The notes under the pieces: generated by a model
What the model was told of the DNA's origin: nothing
The model's input: only the letters and a program-made list of their open reading frames with translations
Database searches by the model: none
Position numbers and translations under genes: made by a program
In this document: positions 8,069-15,480 of the stretch, one piece after another
Layout of the letters: every line of letters begins with the position of its first letter
Position numbering within the stretch: the first letter of the stretch is position 1
Assembly (NCBI GenBank): GCA_022779485.1
Contig: JALFTC010000052.1
Span: 1 to 40,703, forward strand
Reading direction: 5' to 3'
From: Ruminococcus sp.
GTDB lineage: Bacteria; Bacillota; Clostridia; Oscillospirales; Acutalibacteraceae
Length of the DNA stretch: 40,703 nucleotides

Positions 8069-9778
8069 ATGGATAACAATGTTATAGGTCGTATATTAGC
8101 AACAGAAAAGAGTCCAACTACTATTGATAATTTCAAATTCTGGACTGATCAGGATCTCATCTTAAATCCATTTGATATTGTTAAAGTTCAGCATGTTAAT
8201 AATTCATTCTCGTATGGCGTAATTGAAGATATTGCACATATTACCGATGCTGCAAGCTTTTTAACAAATTTTATATCAAGTGATTTTGGCGATGTTAATG
8301 CTGAAGAAAATACCCTGCGTGTTGGAATGAACTGTGTATCGGCTAAAGTTGTCTGCAATACTGAAAATATATACACCCCCCTGCAAAATAATGCAAAAGT
8401 TATGTTGGCAACTGCCGAGGAAATAAAATATGCTCTTGGCTTGAATGACATCCGTAATCCTCTTGTTTGCGGATATCTTGAAATGTATGAGGGAACAAAA
8501 AATTGTGAGAAAGTAACATTACCTGTAAATCTCAATTCTAAATTCATAATAGGTCCGGAAGGAGCGCATTTAAATATATCGGGCATATCAGGTCTTGCAT
8601 CCAAAACTTCGTATGCTATGTTTTTATTAAAAGCTATTCAAGACAGCTATTTAAAGAAATCCAAGGACAGTGAAGATGAGGATAGCGTAGCATTTGTTCT
8701 GTTCAATGTTAAAGGCAAGGATTTACTTGCAATTGACCAGCTTAATGATTTTGCTGATGAAAAGCATCCTGAAAAGGTAAAAAAAGAAACTTTGAAAAAA
8801 TATGAAGAGTTGGGCTTGTCTGCTGAACCTTTCAAAAATGTTCAATATTATTATCCCTACTCCATCCCAAAAACACGGCATTGGAACACTTATTTATCAC
8901 CTGAAGAGGTTGACGATAACATAAAAAAGAAAAAAGCCAAGAAGTTTAAATATATTTATAAGTATGATAAAGAAAATCTCGACCTAATGTTTGCGAATAT
9001 TGACGACTCGACTCAAACCATGGAATCAATAATCAGCTATATTATGTCCGGTCAAGGTGATTTTGGTAACATTAATGATTGGCAAGGATTTTTAAAAGCT
9101 GTCAAAGAAAAGTGTTCTTCAGATACATCAGGTAAAAATAAAGAAATTCCTGTTGCCAGTTGGAGAAAATTTTACAGAATTATCAACAAGAGTATTACTG
9201 ATAATAGAATTTTTGCAAGAGATGTTCGTGAGTCGGAAGGCGAAACTCGCATAGGTGATGCACTTAAACATATTAAAAAGAATGAAGTCCATGTTATTGA
9301 TATAGCTAAACTTTCTGAAGATAAGCAAGCCTATGTATTCGGTGATGCTATCAGAATAATTTATGATTTGCAACTAGGCCAATACAGTGGTGAAGTAGGA
9401 GTAAATCCGCCGTCAAGAATAGTTATCTTTATTGACGAGCTTAATAAATATGCATCTAAGGAAATGCCTAAAAATTCCCCAATCCTTAAACAAGTGCTTG
9501 ATGTTGCTGAACGAGGTCGTTCTCTCGGTGTCGTTCTGTTTGCAGCGGAACAATTCAGAAGTGCCATTCATGATAGAGTGACAGGAAACTGTTCTACACA
9601 TGCTTATGGCAGGACAAACTCTATTGAGGTAACAAAAAGCGATTATAAGAGTATTCCGTCTGTCTATAAAACAATGATGACACGATTAAAACAGGGTGAA
9701 TATATTATTCAAAATCCTGTGTTCAGGTCTTTATTAAATATTAAATTCCCAAAACCGATATATAAGCAGTTCAAGTGA
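8069..9778 (+). CDS. HerA-like DNA translocase ATPase
   Basis: 569 aa. HerA-family (FtsK-HerA superfamily) ATPases form hexameric rings that pump DNA and stimulate NurA. The N-terminal region (about 1-140) fits a HAS-barrel type domain. The P-loop (172-180) reads GISGLASKT, with Ser where the canonical Gly precedes the Lys. Walker B is RIVIFIDELNKYA with D456 and E457. It is followed by a long segment (VLDVAERGRSLGVVLFAAEQF) that matches the family's sensor/arginine-finger region. The ribosome site is AAGGAGG and the start lies 13 nt after the NurA stop. The altered P-loop keeps Lys and Thr, so ATP binding is likely retained. Partnership with the NurA-like protein is inferred from the neighbourhood. 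Confidence 0.85.
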   Translation: MDNNVIGRILATEKSPTTIDNFKFWTDQDLILNPFDIVKVQHVNNSFSYGVIEDIAHITDAASFLTNFISSDFGDVNAEENTLRVGMNCVSAKVVCNTENIYTPLQNNAKVMLATAEEIKYALGLNDIRNPLVCGYLEMYEGTKNCEKVTLPVNLNSKFIIGPEGAHLNISGISGLASKTSYAMFLLKAIQDSYLKKSKDSEDEDSVAFVLFNVKGKDLLAIDQLNDFADEKHPEKVKKETLKKYEELGLSAEPFKNVQYYYPYSIPKTRHWNTYLSPEEVDDNIKKKKAKKFKYIYKYDKENLDLMFANIDDSTQTMESIISYIMSGQGDFGNINDWQGFLKAVKEKCSSDTSGKNKEIPVASWRKFYRIINKSITDNRIFARDVRESEGETRIGDALKHIKKNEVHVIDIAKLSEDKQAYVFGDAIRIIYDLQLGQYSGEVGVNPPSRIVIFIDELNKYASKEMPKNSPILKQVLDVAERGRSLGVVLFAAEQFRSAIHDRVTGNCSTHAYGRTNSIEVTKSDYKSIPSVYKTMMTRLKQGEYIIQNPVFRSLLNIKFPKPIYKQFK

Positions 9779-9788
9779 GGAGATAGCG

Positions 9789-11342
9789 ATGGCAACGGTA
9801 GGTAAAAACATACTTGATAATCTTACAACCGGTATGTATTCTGATTCTAAAGTTATTTATCGAGAGTACATACAGAATGCGTGTGACCAAATTGATCTTG
9901 CCTTAAGTTGGGGGCTTTTAACTTCTGATGAGGCTAATGTGGATATTTGCATAGACAGTAAGAAACGATTTATTAGCATAAGGGATAATGCGACAGGCGT
10001 GAAATCAGAATCATTTATTGAAGATGTAGGAGATATAGCGAATAGTAACAAAGAAATAGGTAAGAATAAAGGCTTTCGTGGTATCGGTCGCCTTTGTGGT
10101 CTTGCTTATTGTAAAACTTTGAAGTTCATAACCAGTTATTCAGGGGAATCTATAAAATCAATAATGACCTGCGATGCTCAAAAAATGAGAGCTATGCTCA
10201 TAGAAAACAAAAAGTATACACTTGACGAAATCTGGGATGCTATTGTTTCATATTCTACTGAATATGAAGATGAAACGGAGCATTATTTTGAAGTCGAAAT
10301 GTTTGATATCAATAAAGAAAACACGGATTTGCTTGATGACAGTAAAGTTAGAGAATATTTAAGCTTTGTTGCACCTGTTCCGTATAAAAACACATTTATA
10401 TTAAGAAGTCAAATTTATAATCACGCAAAAGAAATCGGATATAAAATTGATGAATATTGTATAAGAGTTAACGGCTCCCAACTTTTTAAAGAATACACAA
10501 CAAAACTGAAAGAAGCAAGCGGAGCTAATATAAAGAATTACGATGAGATTTCAAAGTTAGAATTCAAAGATTTCATTGATGATTCCGGAGAGTTAATTGC
10601 ATGGATGTGGATTGGACTTTCTCGTTTTGAAAAGCAGATACCCAAAGTGAACCAAATGAGAGGTCTGCGTATTAGAAGTGCTAACATTCAGCTGGGGAAT
10701 GATGATGTATTGCAGAATTTGTTTAAGGAGACCCGAGGAAATTATTATTTCGTAGGTGAAGTCTTTGCAGTCAGCAAGCAGCTTGTACCAAATTCCCAGC
10801 GTAATTACTTTAATGAAAACGAAGCTCGTGTTGAGTTTGAAAATGCATTGCGTATATATTTCTTCGATGTGCTTCATAAATTGTATTATGAAGCAAACCG
10901 TGTAAAAAATGATTATAAGAGGCAAGAAGAATATATTGCAAAGGTAGCTGAATATCAGCAAAAAGAGAAAGAAAATGGTTTTATTGATGAACAAGAACGC
11001 CAAAAACTTCAATTTGATATTGAGAAAGCGAAAAAAAGTGCAGACGAAGCACGTAAGCGTTTAGATAAATTAACCATTGACGATGATACTTCTCCAATGT
11101 CGGAAGTCAGAAAAAGCATTGGCAAGAAGTATGACGCAAATAAACTGAAAAAGAAAGCCGAAACGACTATGGTCGATGTAACTCCAAGTGATAAGAAAAA
11201 AACGTTTGTTACAAGCGGTATGTCTAAGCTTTCAAGAAGTGAACGCAAAATTGTGACTAAGATTTTGTCAATTATAACAGATATTGCTCCAAAAGATATT
11301 GCAACTCAAATTATAGAAAAAATCAAAGAGGAAATGAGATAA
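9789..11342 (+). CDS. GHKL/Hsp90-like ATPase
   Basis: 517 aa with a clear Bergerat (GHKL) ATP-binding fold at the N-terminus. The N-box REYIQNACDQID has Asn30 and Asp33, the G1 box is RDNATGV (Asp66, Gly70), and the G2 box is GFRGIGRLCG (95-104). This is the fold of Hsp90, MutL, MORC and gyrase B. The last 170 residues are charged and predicted coiled coil (EEYIAKVAEYQQKEKENGF, then EKAKKSADEARKRLDKL), followed by a basic tail. GHKL ATPases act as ATP-driven clamps or chaperones. Placed between HerA and a radical SAM enzyme, it may load or gate the nuclease-translocase pair, though this is inference. The gap after the HerA gene is 10 nt, with GAGGAGA as ribosome site. Confidence 0.85.
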   Translation: MATVGKNILDNLTTGMYSDSKVIYREYIQNACDQIDLALSWGLLTSDEANVDICIDSKKRFISIRDNATGVKSESFIEDVGDIANSNKEIGKNKGFRGIGRLCGLAYCKTLKFITSYSGESIKSIMTCDAQKMRAMLIENKKYTLDEIWDAIVSYSTEYEDETEHYFEVEMFDINKENTDLLDDSKVREYLSFVAPVPYKNTFILRSQIYNHAKEIGYKIDEYCIRVNGSQLFKEYTTKLKEASGANIKNYDEISKLEFKDFIDDSGELIAWMWIGLSRFEKQIPKVNQMRGLRIRSANIQLGNDDVLQNLFKETRGNYYFVGEVFAVSKQLVPNSQRNYFNENEARVEFENALRIYFFDVLHKLYYEANRVKNDYKRQEEYIAKVAEYQQKEKENGFIDEQERQKLQFDIEKAKKSADEARKRLDKLTIDDDTSPMSEVRKSIGKKYDANKLKKKAETTMVDVTPSDKKKTFVTSGMSKLSRSERKIVTKILSIITDIAPKDIATQIIEKIKEEMR

Positions 11343-11349
11343 TTATCAT

Positions 11350-13242
11350 ATGAATAGAAAAGTATTGCTTATAGAGCCCAATTATAAAAACAAATATCCG
11401 CCAATGGGGCTAATGAAGCTGGCAACCTATTATCGTATGGTAGGCGATGATGTTCGCTTTTATAAAGGTGATATGCGTTCTCTGGCAGTTGATTTAATAT
11501 GTGAAGATCTGATTAATCATTTGAATATTATTATTCCGGATGTTTTCTGGAAAGAATATTATCCCATATTGTTCCAATTTATTAAACTGGGAAAATATTC
11601 AATACTTGAGAATGATGAGATATTTGAAAATGAAGTCGTACTGGACGCAGTCAAAGAGTATCGTAAAAAGTATCGAAACAAAGAGTATTTTACAAAGCCA
11701 AGATTTGATAAAGTAGGAATAACAACGTTATTCACATTTTATTGGGACATAACAATAGATACAATTAATTTTGCAAAGCGTCTTTGTAAAAATCAGGAAG
11801 ATGTAATGGTAGGCGGAATTATGTCATCTCTGCTTCCTGATGAAGTCTTTGAAGCAACAGAAATTAAACCGTTTCCGGGTTTATTGAATCATCCCGGCGA
11901 TATTGATGCCGATAATGATTTAATAATAGACGAGTTACCACTGGATTACTCCATTCTTGAAGAGATTGATTATGTTTATCCTGCGAATAATGCGTATTTC
12001 GCCTATATGACAAGGGGTTGTGTGAATAAATGTAAATTCTGCGCAGTCCCGAAACTTGAACCACAATACTGTGATTACATTAGTTTGAAACAACGCATTG
12101 AATTTACGGATAAACGCTTTGGTGCCAGAAAAGATTTGTTGTTACTGGACAATAATGTTTTAGCTTCCAAATGCTATAACCAAATTATTGATGAAATCAA
12201 AGATTGTGGTTTTGGTGTTGGTGCAACTTACACTCCGCCTGACGAATACGAAATCACTATCAACAATTTAAAGGATTCTTATAATGACAGAGCGTATATA
12301 CGAAAAGCTGTAAAAATATATGAGGAAATATTTGATAAACTGACTGATGAGTCGGAACGAGGAGAATTCTATTTTCGTATTGAAGAAGCGCACTGTCACC
12401 ATTATTACACTGCATCTAAAGAAAACATTTTAGCTCTCGATGAGTATGTGCGGCCATTGTATGAGAAAACTCATAAGAGGGGAAAACGAAAACGCATAGT
12501 TGATTTTAACCAAGGCATAGACTCCCGATTAATTACCAATGAGAATATGACTAAGTTGGCTGAAGTAAATATTTATCCTCTGCGAATAGCCTTTGATCAT
12601 TGGGAACTTAGAGATATTTATGAAAAGTCTGTTCGGACTGCTGTGCAAAGCGGTATAAAAAGTCTTTCTAATTATCTTTTGTACAATTTTGAAGATAAAC
12701 CGGAAGAATTGTACCGCCGTTTAAGATTGAATGTCGATTTATGTGAAGAACTTGATGCAAGTATTTATTCATTTCCTATGAAGTATCATCCGATAAATGA
12801 CAAAGAGTTTTTTATGAACCGCAATTACATTGGCAAACACTGGAACAGAAAGTTTATTCGTGCGGTACAAGCAGTTCTTAATTCGACAAAAGGGAAAATA
12901 GGTCGAGGTGTTGATTTCTTTGAAGAGGCTTTCGGAAAGGATGTAGATGAATTTGAAAAAATCCTTTGGATGCCTGAAACTTTTATCATATACAGAAGAA
13001 TATACGATAAAAAACTGAGAGAACATCTTGCTGAGCGTTATACTACGGTAACAAAGCACGACTGTGACTTAGCAAACGAGTGGTGGGACAAGTTTACTGC
13101 ATTATCACCGGAAAAACTTGAAACAGCCAAAGAAATTATAGCTCGAAACAAATTTAAAGACGGTGATTTTGTATGCGATGATTCTGATATCCTAGAAGTT
13201 TTATCGTATTATAGAATTACACGAAATGATGTGGAAAGTTAA
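11350..13242 (+). CDS. radical SAM protein with N-terminal B12-binding-like region
   Basis: 630 aa. The cluster CVNKCKFC (Cys224, Cys228, Cys231) is the CX3CX2C motif that holds the 4Fe-4S cluster of radical SAM enzymes. The N-terminal region starts KVLLIEPNYKNKYPPMGLMKLA, the classic opening of cobalamin-binding-domain radical SAM enzymes; the middle holds VGGIMSSLLPDEVF. No full cobalamin DxHxxG motif is evident, so B12 use is uncertain. A long region after the cluster (DFNQGID, LRIAFDHWELRD) fits the barrel. It is the last gene of the NurA-HerA-GHKL operon, 7 nt after the GHKL stop. Its substrate is unknown: DNA or nucleotide modification, or protein modification, are both possible. A radical SAM enzyme in such a cassette is unusual. 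Confidence 0.85.
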   Translation: MNRKVLLIEPNYKNKYPPMGLMKLATYYRMVGDDVRFYKGDMRSLAVDLICEDLINHLNIIIPDVFWKEYYPILFQFIKLGKYSILENDEIFENEVVLDAVKEYRKKYRNKEYFTKPRFDKVGITTLFTFYWDITIDTINFAKRLCKNQEDVMVGGIMSSLLPDEVFEATEIKPFPGLLNHPGDIDADNDLIIDELPLDYSILEEIDYVYPANNAYFAYMTRGCVNKCKFCAVPKLEPQYCDYISLKQRIEFTDKRFGARKDLLLLDNNVLASKCYNQIIDEIKDCGFGVGATYTPPDEYEITINNLKDSYNDRAYIRKAVKIYEEIFDKLTDESERGEFYFRIEEAHCHHYYTASKENILALDEYVRPLYEKTHKRGKRKRIVDFNQGIDSRLITNENMTKLAEVNIYPLRIAFDHWELRDIYEKSVRTAVQSGIKSLSNYLLYNFEDKPEELYRRLRLNVDLCEELDASIYSFPMKYHPINDKEFFMNRNYIGKHWNRKFIRAVQAVLNSTKGKIGRGVDFFEEAFGKDVDEFEKILWMPETFIIYRRIYDKKLREHLAERYTTVTKHDCDLANEWWDKFTALSPEKLETAKEIIARNKFKDGDFVCDDSDILEVLSYYRITRNDVES

Positions 13243-13302
13243 AATAATAATGATAAACTTTTTTATTGTATTGTATAAATTCAGTGGTTACATACAAAAG
13301 AA

Positions 13303-13333
13303 AACTGACTGGCTCAATTTGAACCAGTCAGTT
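13303..13333. terminator. bidirectional terminator between convergent genes
   Basis: The arms AACTGACTGG (13303-13312) and CCAGTCAGTT (13324-13333) are perfect complements, and pairing extends into the TCAA/TTGA of the loop. An A run lies on the left and a T run (13342-13347) on the right. It separates the radical SAM gene from the convergent gene at 13346-14299. Confidence 0.8.
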
Positions 13334-13345
13334 GACTATCATTTT

Positions 13346-14299
13346 TTAAAGGTTAATAACAATATATAATGTGATATAGCAGGCAAGTAACTCTTGCTTG
13401 CTATTTTGTTGTTTTATGAAAGTTTTGATTTTTCTTTCATTTTCTTTGTCAAGGCTATTACTGTAACGATCAAATAGCACCTGACTTTCTTTATAGTTTT
13501 TGATTTTAATTTTTTTAATTGATTCTTCTTCAAGCAATTTTAATAGAGTAGTGGTCAAATAACGCTTAATATCATAAAAACGTTCATCAACGTTAATACC
13601 ACATAATTTTAAATATTCTTGAATACCAAATTTTATTGGTATTTCAAGATATTCATCTTTTTTTGCTATGGTATTTTGAACCCTTTGTTCTAAAAAGATG
13701 TTCAAAAAACTCATAACAGTTAGTGCATTTCTATCTTTTCCTATACATCTAAATAGACTTTTTGGGATAAATATTTTCTTACCGCTTTTTAGAAAAGTAT
13801 TTTTAAATGTAAAAGAAAAGTCAAATGTCAAAAAGTCATTTTTTAGGCTTAAATCTTTAAATACTGCTATATTATCATAGAATTGTCTTTGAGAAAAATC
13901 ATAATAAGAACATTTGATTTTATTTAGTTCTTTGAGATATTTTTTGAAATTAGTATTAAAAAAGCCGAACTCATTTTCCAAAAAATCCAAAGATACATTT
14001 TTCTGATTATTGAAATTTAATATCAATAACATTAAAAAGATGATTAAGTGTGTATTGCAGTAATTAACACCTTTATCTTTTTGCGTTACAAAACAAGTAT
14101 TTTCAAGCGTACCTAAAATTTTACTTGCTTTTACTTCTCTGTGGCTATCAACACAATCTTTAACTGATTGATAAGCCACCAAATCTTTTTCGTGAGATGT
14201 TGAAACCAAAGATCTCATTAATTGCATTAACGGGAATCTGGCAACATCTTTTCTTTTTATGTAAATGCTACCGGTAATCTCAAAAAAATTACCTTGCAT
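13346..14299 (-). CDS. unrecognised 317-aa protein, possibly Rep-like
   Basis: A basic, Lys/Asn/Phe-rich protein of very low GC. I recognise no certain family. It has a hydrophobic helix near residues 85-97 (IIFLMLLILNF) that is too short and isolated to call a membrane anchor. The C-terminal half alternates basic helices and strands (KKIFIPKSLF, YLEIPIKFGI, DERFYDIKRYL), loosely like a winged-helix plasmid replication initiator. No ribosome site precedes the ATG; instead a 37-aa ORF with a strong site ends 14 nt upstream, suggesting translational coupling or a leader-peptide arrangement. It is transcribed opposite to everything around it, just outside the left boundary proposed for the integrative element, and may be the remnant of another mobile element. 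Confidence 0.6.
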   Translation of the reverse strand: MQGNFFEITGSIYIKRKDVARFPLMQLMRSLVSTSHEKDLVAYQSVKDCVDSHREVKASKILGTLENTCFVTQKDKGVNYCNTHLIIFLMLLILNFNNQKNVSLDFLENEFGFFNTNFKKYLKELNKIKCSYYDFSQRQFYDNIAVFKDLSLKNDFLTFDFSFTFKNTFLKSGKKIFIPKSLFRCIGKDRNALTVMSFLNIFLEQRVQNTIAKKDEYLEIPIKFGIQEYLKLCGINVDERFYDIKRYLTTTLLKLLEEESIKKIKIKNYKESQVLFDRYSNSLDKENERKIKTFIKQQNSKQELLACYITLYIVINL

Positions 14300-14313
14300 T
14301 TATAACTTGGAAG

Positions 14314-14427
14314 CTACTTTTCTTGCAATTCAGGTTGCAATAAAGTAGATATCTGAATAAATAAATCTATTTTTTCTTCTATGAGTTTAAAGTAAGTGAT
14401 AAGATAAAAATTGATGTATTTAATCAT
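14314..14427 (-). CDS. 37-aa leader ORF before the 317-aa gene
   Basis: The ORF starts MIKYINFYLITYFK and ends LQEK. It has an excellent ribosome site (AGGAGGT at 14434-14440 on the minus strand, 6 nt from the ATG). It ends 14 nt before the ATG of the 317-aa gene, which has no ribosome site of its own. This layout is typical of translational coupling in plasmid copy-number leaders. The product is aromatic and mildly amphipathic with no known family. Confidence 0.5.
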   Translation of the reverse strand: MIKYINFYLITYFKLIEEKIDLFIQISTLLQPELQEK

Positions 14428-14499
14428 AATATCACCTCCTTAAATATAATCAAAAGCATTACAACCTGTTGATAATAAAAAAGGATAGCTTCATTTTTG

Positions 14500-14535
14500 T
14501 TTTAGTTTATTTGTTAAAACCGTTATAAACTAAAA
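14500..14535. repeat. 11-bp inverted repeat, candidate operator
   Basis: TTTTAGTTTAT (14500-14510) and ATAAACTAAAA (14525-14535) are perfect complements with a 14-nt spacer. The repeat lies about 75-110 bp upstream (minus strand) of the 37-aa leader ORF. It could be a repressor site for the 317-aa protein or another regulator. Confidence 0.4.
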
Positions 14536-14558
14536 TATTGCAATAAATTAATTTTTTC

Positions 14559-14598
14559 CGCTACTTATTGTAGCGCATTTTATGTTTCCGTTCGGAAA
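14559..14598. other. two small perfect hairpins in the 14428-15039 gap
   Basis: CGCTAC-ttatt-GTAGCG (14559-14575) and TTTCCG-tt-CGGAAA (14585-14598) are perfect stems placed back to back. They lie next to an extended -10 promoter. The GTAGC core of the first recurs in the iterons at 15446-15467. The rest of this 612-bp non-coding stretch is AT-rich; it holds the promoter at 14610, the left attachment repeat at 14808 and a two-codon ORF at 14932. I see no convincing larger gene. Confidence 0.4.
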
Positions 14599-14609
14599 TT
14601 AATTGATAT

Positions 14610-14618
14610 TGTTATAAT
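14610..14618 (+). promoter_or_regulatory. extended -10 promoter element
   Basis: TGTTATAAT is a perfect TG-N-TATAAT extended -10. The -35 region is poor (TTCGGA), as is common for extended -10 promoters. No gene starts within 200 nt, so it may drive a leader or small RNA that reads toward the left repeat at 14808. Confidence 0.35.
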
Positions 14619-14807
14619 GTAATAGAAAATGATGAAACTATTACATACTATATTATTGTACAAATATGGACAAAAGTCAAGGGTTTTAATAAAATTTCCG
14701 TTTATATTGTGGTATTTTTGCAAATTAAAAAGAAATTTAAAAAATATTTTTGACGATTTTCAAACGAAATTGACGAAAAATTGGACTTTTACATTTAAAA
14801 AAGCCAG

Positions 14808-14820
14808 TGTTTAAGCCATT
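14808..14820 (+). repeat. candidate attL core (13-bp direct repeat)
   Basis: TGTTTAAGCCATT recurs exactly at 19362-19374, just beyond the integrase gene. The two copies enclose a 110-aa gene, rep, the FtsK-like gene, xis and int, as expected for the att cores of a tyrosine-recombinase element. An empty site has not been seen, so this stays a candidate. Confidence 0.5.
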
Positions 14821-14916
14821 CTTGTGTTACCAACCCATCGCAAATTTTATAAAACGGTGAAAATAATATTTTGATAAAATATACTCAGAGGATACGAAAA
14901 ATCCTTAAATAATTAA

Positions 14917-14940
14917 TAGGAGGTAATTCAAATGAAGTAA
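14917..14940 (+). other. strong ribosome site followed by a two-codon ORF (M-K-stop)
   Basis: TAGGAGGT (14917-14924) is spaced 7 nt from ATG AAG TAA (14932-14940). It is either a minigene that parks ribosomes or the ribosome site and start left after a gene decayed. It is about 100 nt upstream of the 110-aa gene and might affect its expression. Confidence 0.35.
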
Positions 14941-15039
14941 TTATTTTTTGTGTAATTTTTGTGTTAGAACATTAACCTTATATATAGTTTTTTATAAATC
15001 TATTTATATTGTAAAAATTTATTAAGGAGAAGAATTATT

Positions 15040-15372
15040 ATGGAAATAAAAAATCTTATCATTGATTCATTAAAATCTGTGGGAAACAACTTAGTGCTTG
15101 TCGATGTAGCACCAATTAAATCGTATGTTGACGGCAGGCGTATGGACGAAGTAAGTGGTTATCGATATACTGTCGCTCTGCCTGACAAAGCGTTTGACAA
15201 ACTAGTTGTAAAAATTGATGGAGTGCAACGACTTGACAAGCCGGAAGAAGGTAATTACCCTAAGGTTGTCTTTGACAATCTTGACCTAAGCCTATACTGG
15301 ACGCCCGAGGGACACAAGGTAAGTGCTAAGGCAGACGATATTATGCTTGCGGAGGGTAAAGGCAAGGGCTAA
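15040..15372 (+). CDS. conserved-looking 110-aa protein of the integrative element
   Basis: It starts MEIKNLIIDS and has an AAGGAG ribosome site. The centre alternates strands and turns (YRYTVALPDKAFDKLVVKIDG, VVFDNLDLSLYW) and the C-terminus is short and Lys/Gly-rich. This suggests a small beta-rich fold. I do not recognise the family. Its position directly before the replication origin and rep gene is where such elements often carry a small accessory replication or transfer protein (YdcP-like or single-strand-DNA-binding), but the sequence does not show either. Function unknown. Confidence 0.7.
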   Translation: MEIKNLIIDSLKSVGNNLVLVDVAPIKSYVDGRRMDEVSGYRYTVALPDKAFDKLVVKIDGVQRLDKPEEGNYPKVVFDNLDLSLYWTPEGHKVSAKADDIMLAEGKGKG

Positions 15373-15378
15373 GTTACC

Positions 15379-15416
15379 GCGATATAACCGGCACCCTATG
15401 GTGCTGGTTATGTCGC
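15379..15416. other. 17-bp hairpin next to the origin
   Basis: The left arm (15379-15395) and right arm (15400-15416) pair over 17 positions with only two wobble pairs, around a CTAT loop. No T run follows, so it is not a simple terminator. It ends 1 nt before the origin palindrome and may be part of the replication or transfer origin, or a single-strand origin. Confidence 0.55.
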
Positions 15417-15417
15417 C

Positions 15418-15467
15418 CTACATTTGGGGTAAGTATTACCCCAAATGTAGCAATGTAGCAGTAGCAA
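15418..15467 (+). other. predicted rolling-circle origin with circovirus-type nonanucleotide and iterons
   Basis: CTACATTTGGGGTAA (15418-15432), GTA, then TTACCCCAAATGTAG (15436-15450) form a perfect 15-bp inverted repeat. Its centre spells AAGTATTAC (15431-15439), the nonanucleotide of porcine circovirus 2; the predicted nick by analogy is between 15437 and 15438. Immediately after come iterons: TGTAGCA (15446-15452), TGTAGCA (15454-15460) and GTAGCA (15461-15466). Stem-loop, nonanucleotide and adjacent iterons in front of rep is the layout of CRESS-DNA virus origins, and the rep gene 13 nt downstream is of the matching type. Confidence 0.75.
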
Positions 15468-15480
15468 CTTGTTAATTAGT

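Noticed and set aside
14629..14814. Plus-strand 61-aa frame with hydrophobic start
   Set aside because: No ribosome site, composition like its AT-rich surroundings, and it runs into the candidate attachment repeat.
15469..15480. TTG start for Rep
   Set aside because: No ribosome site; the ATG at 15481 puts motif I at the usual distance from the N-terminus of CRESS Reps.
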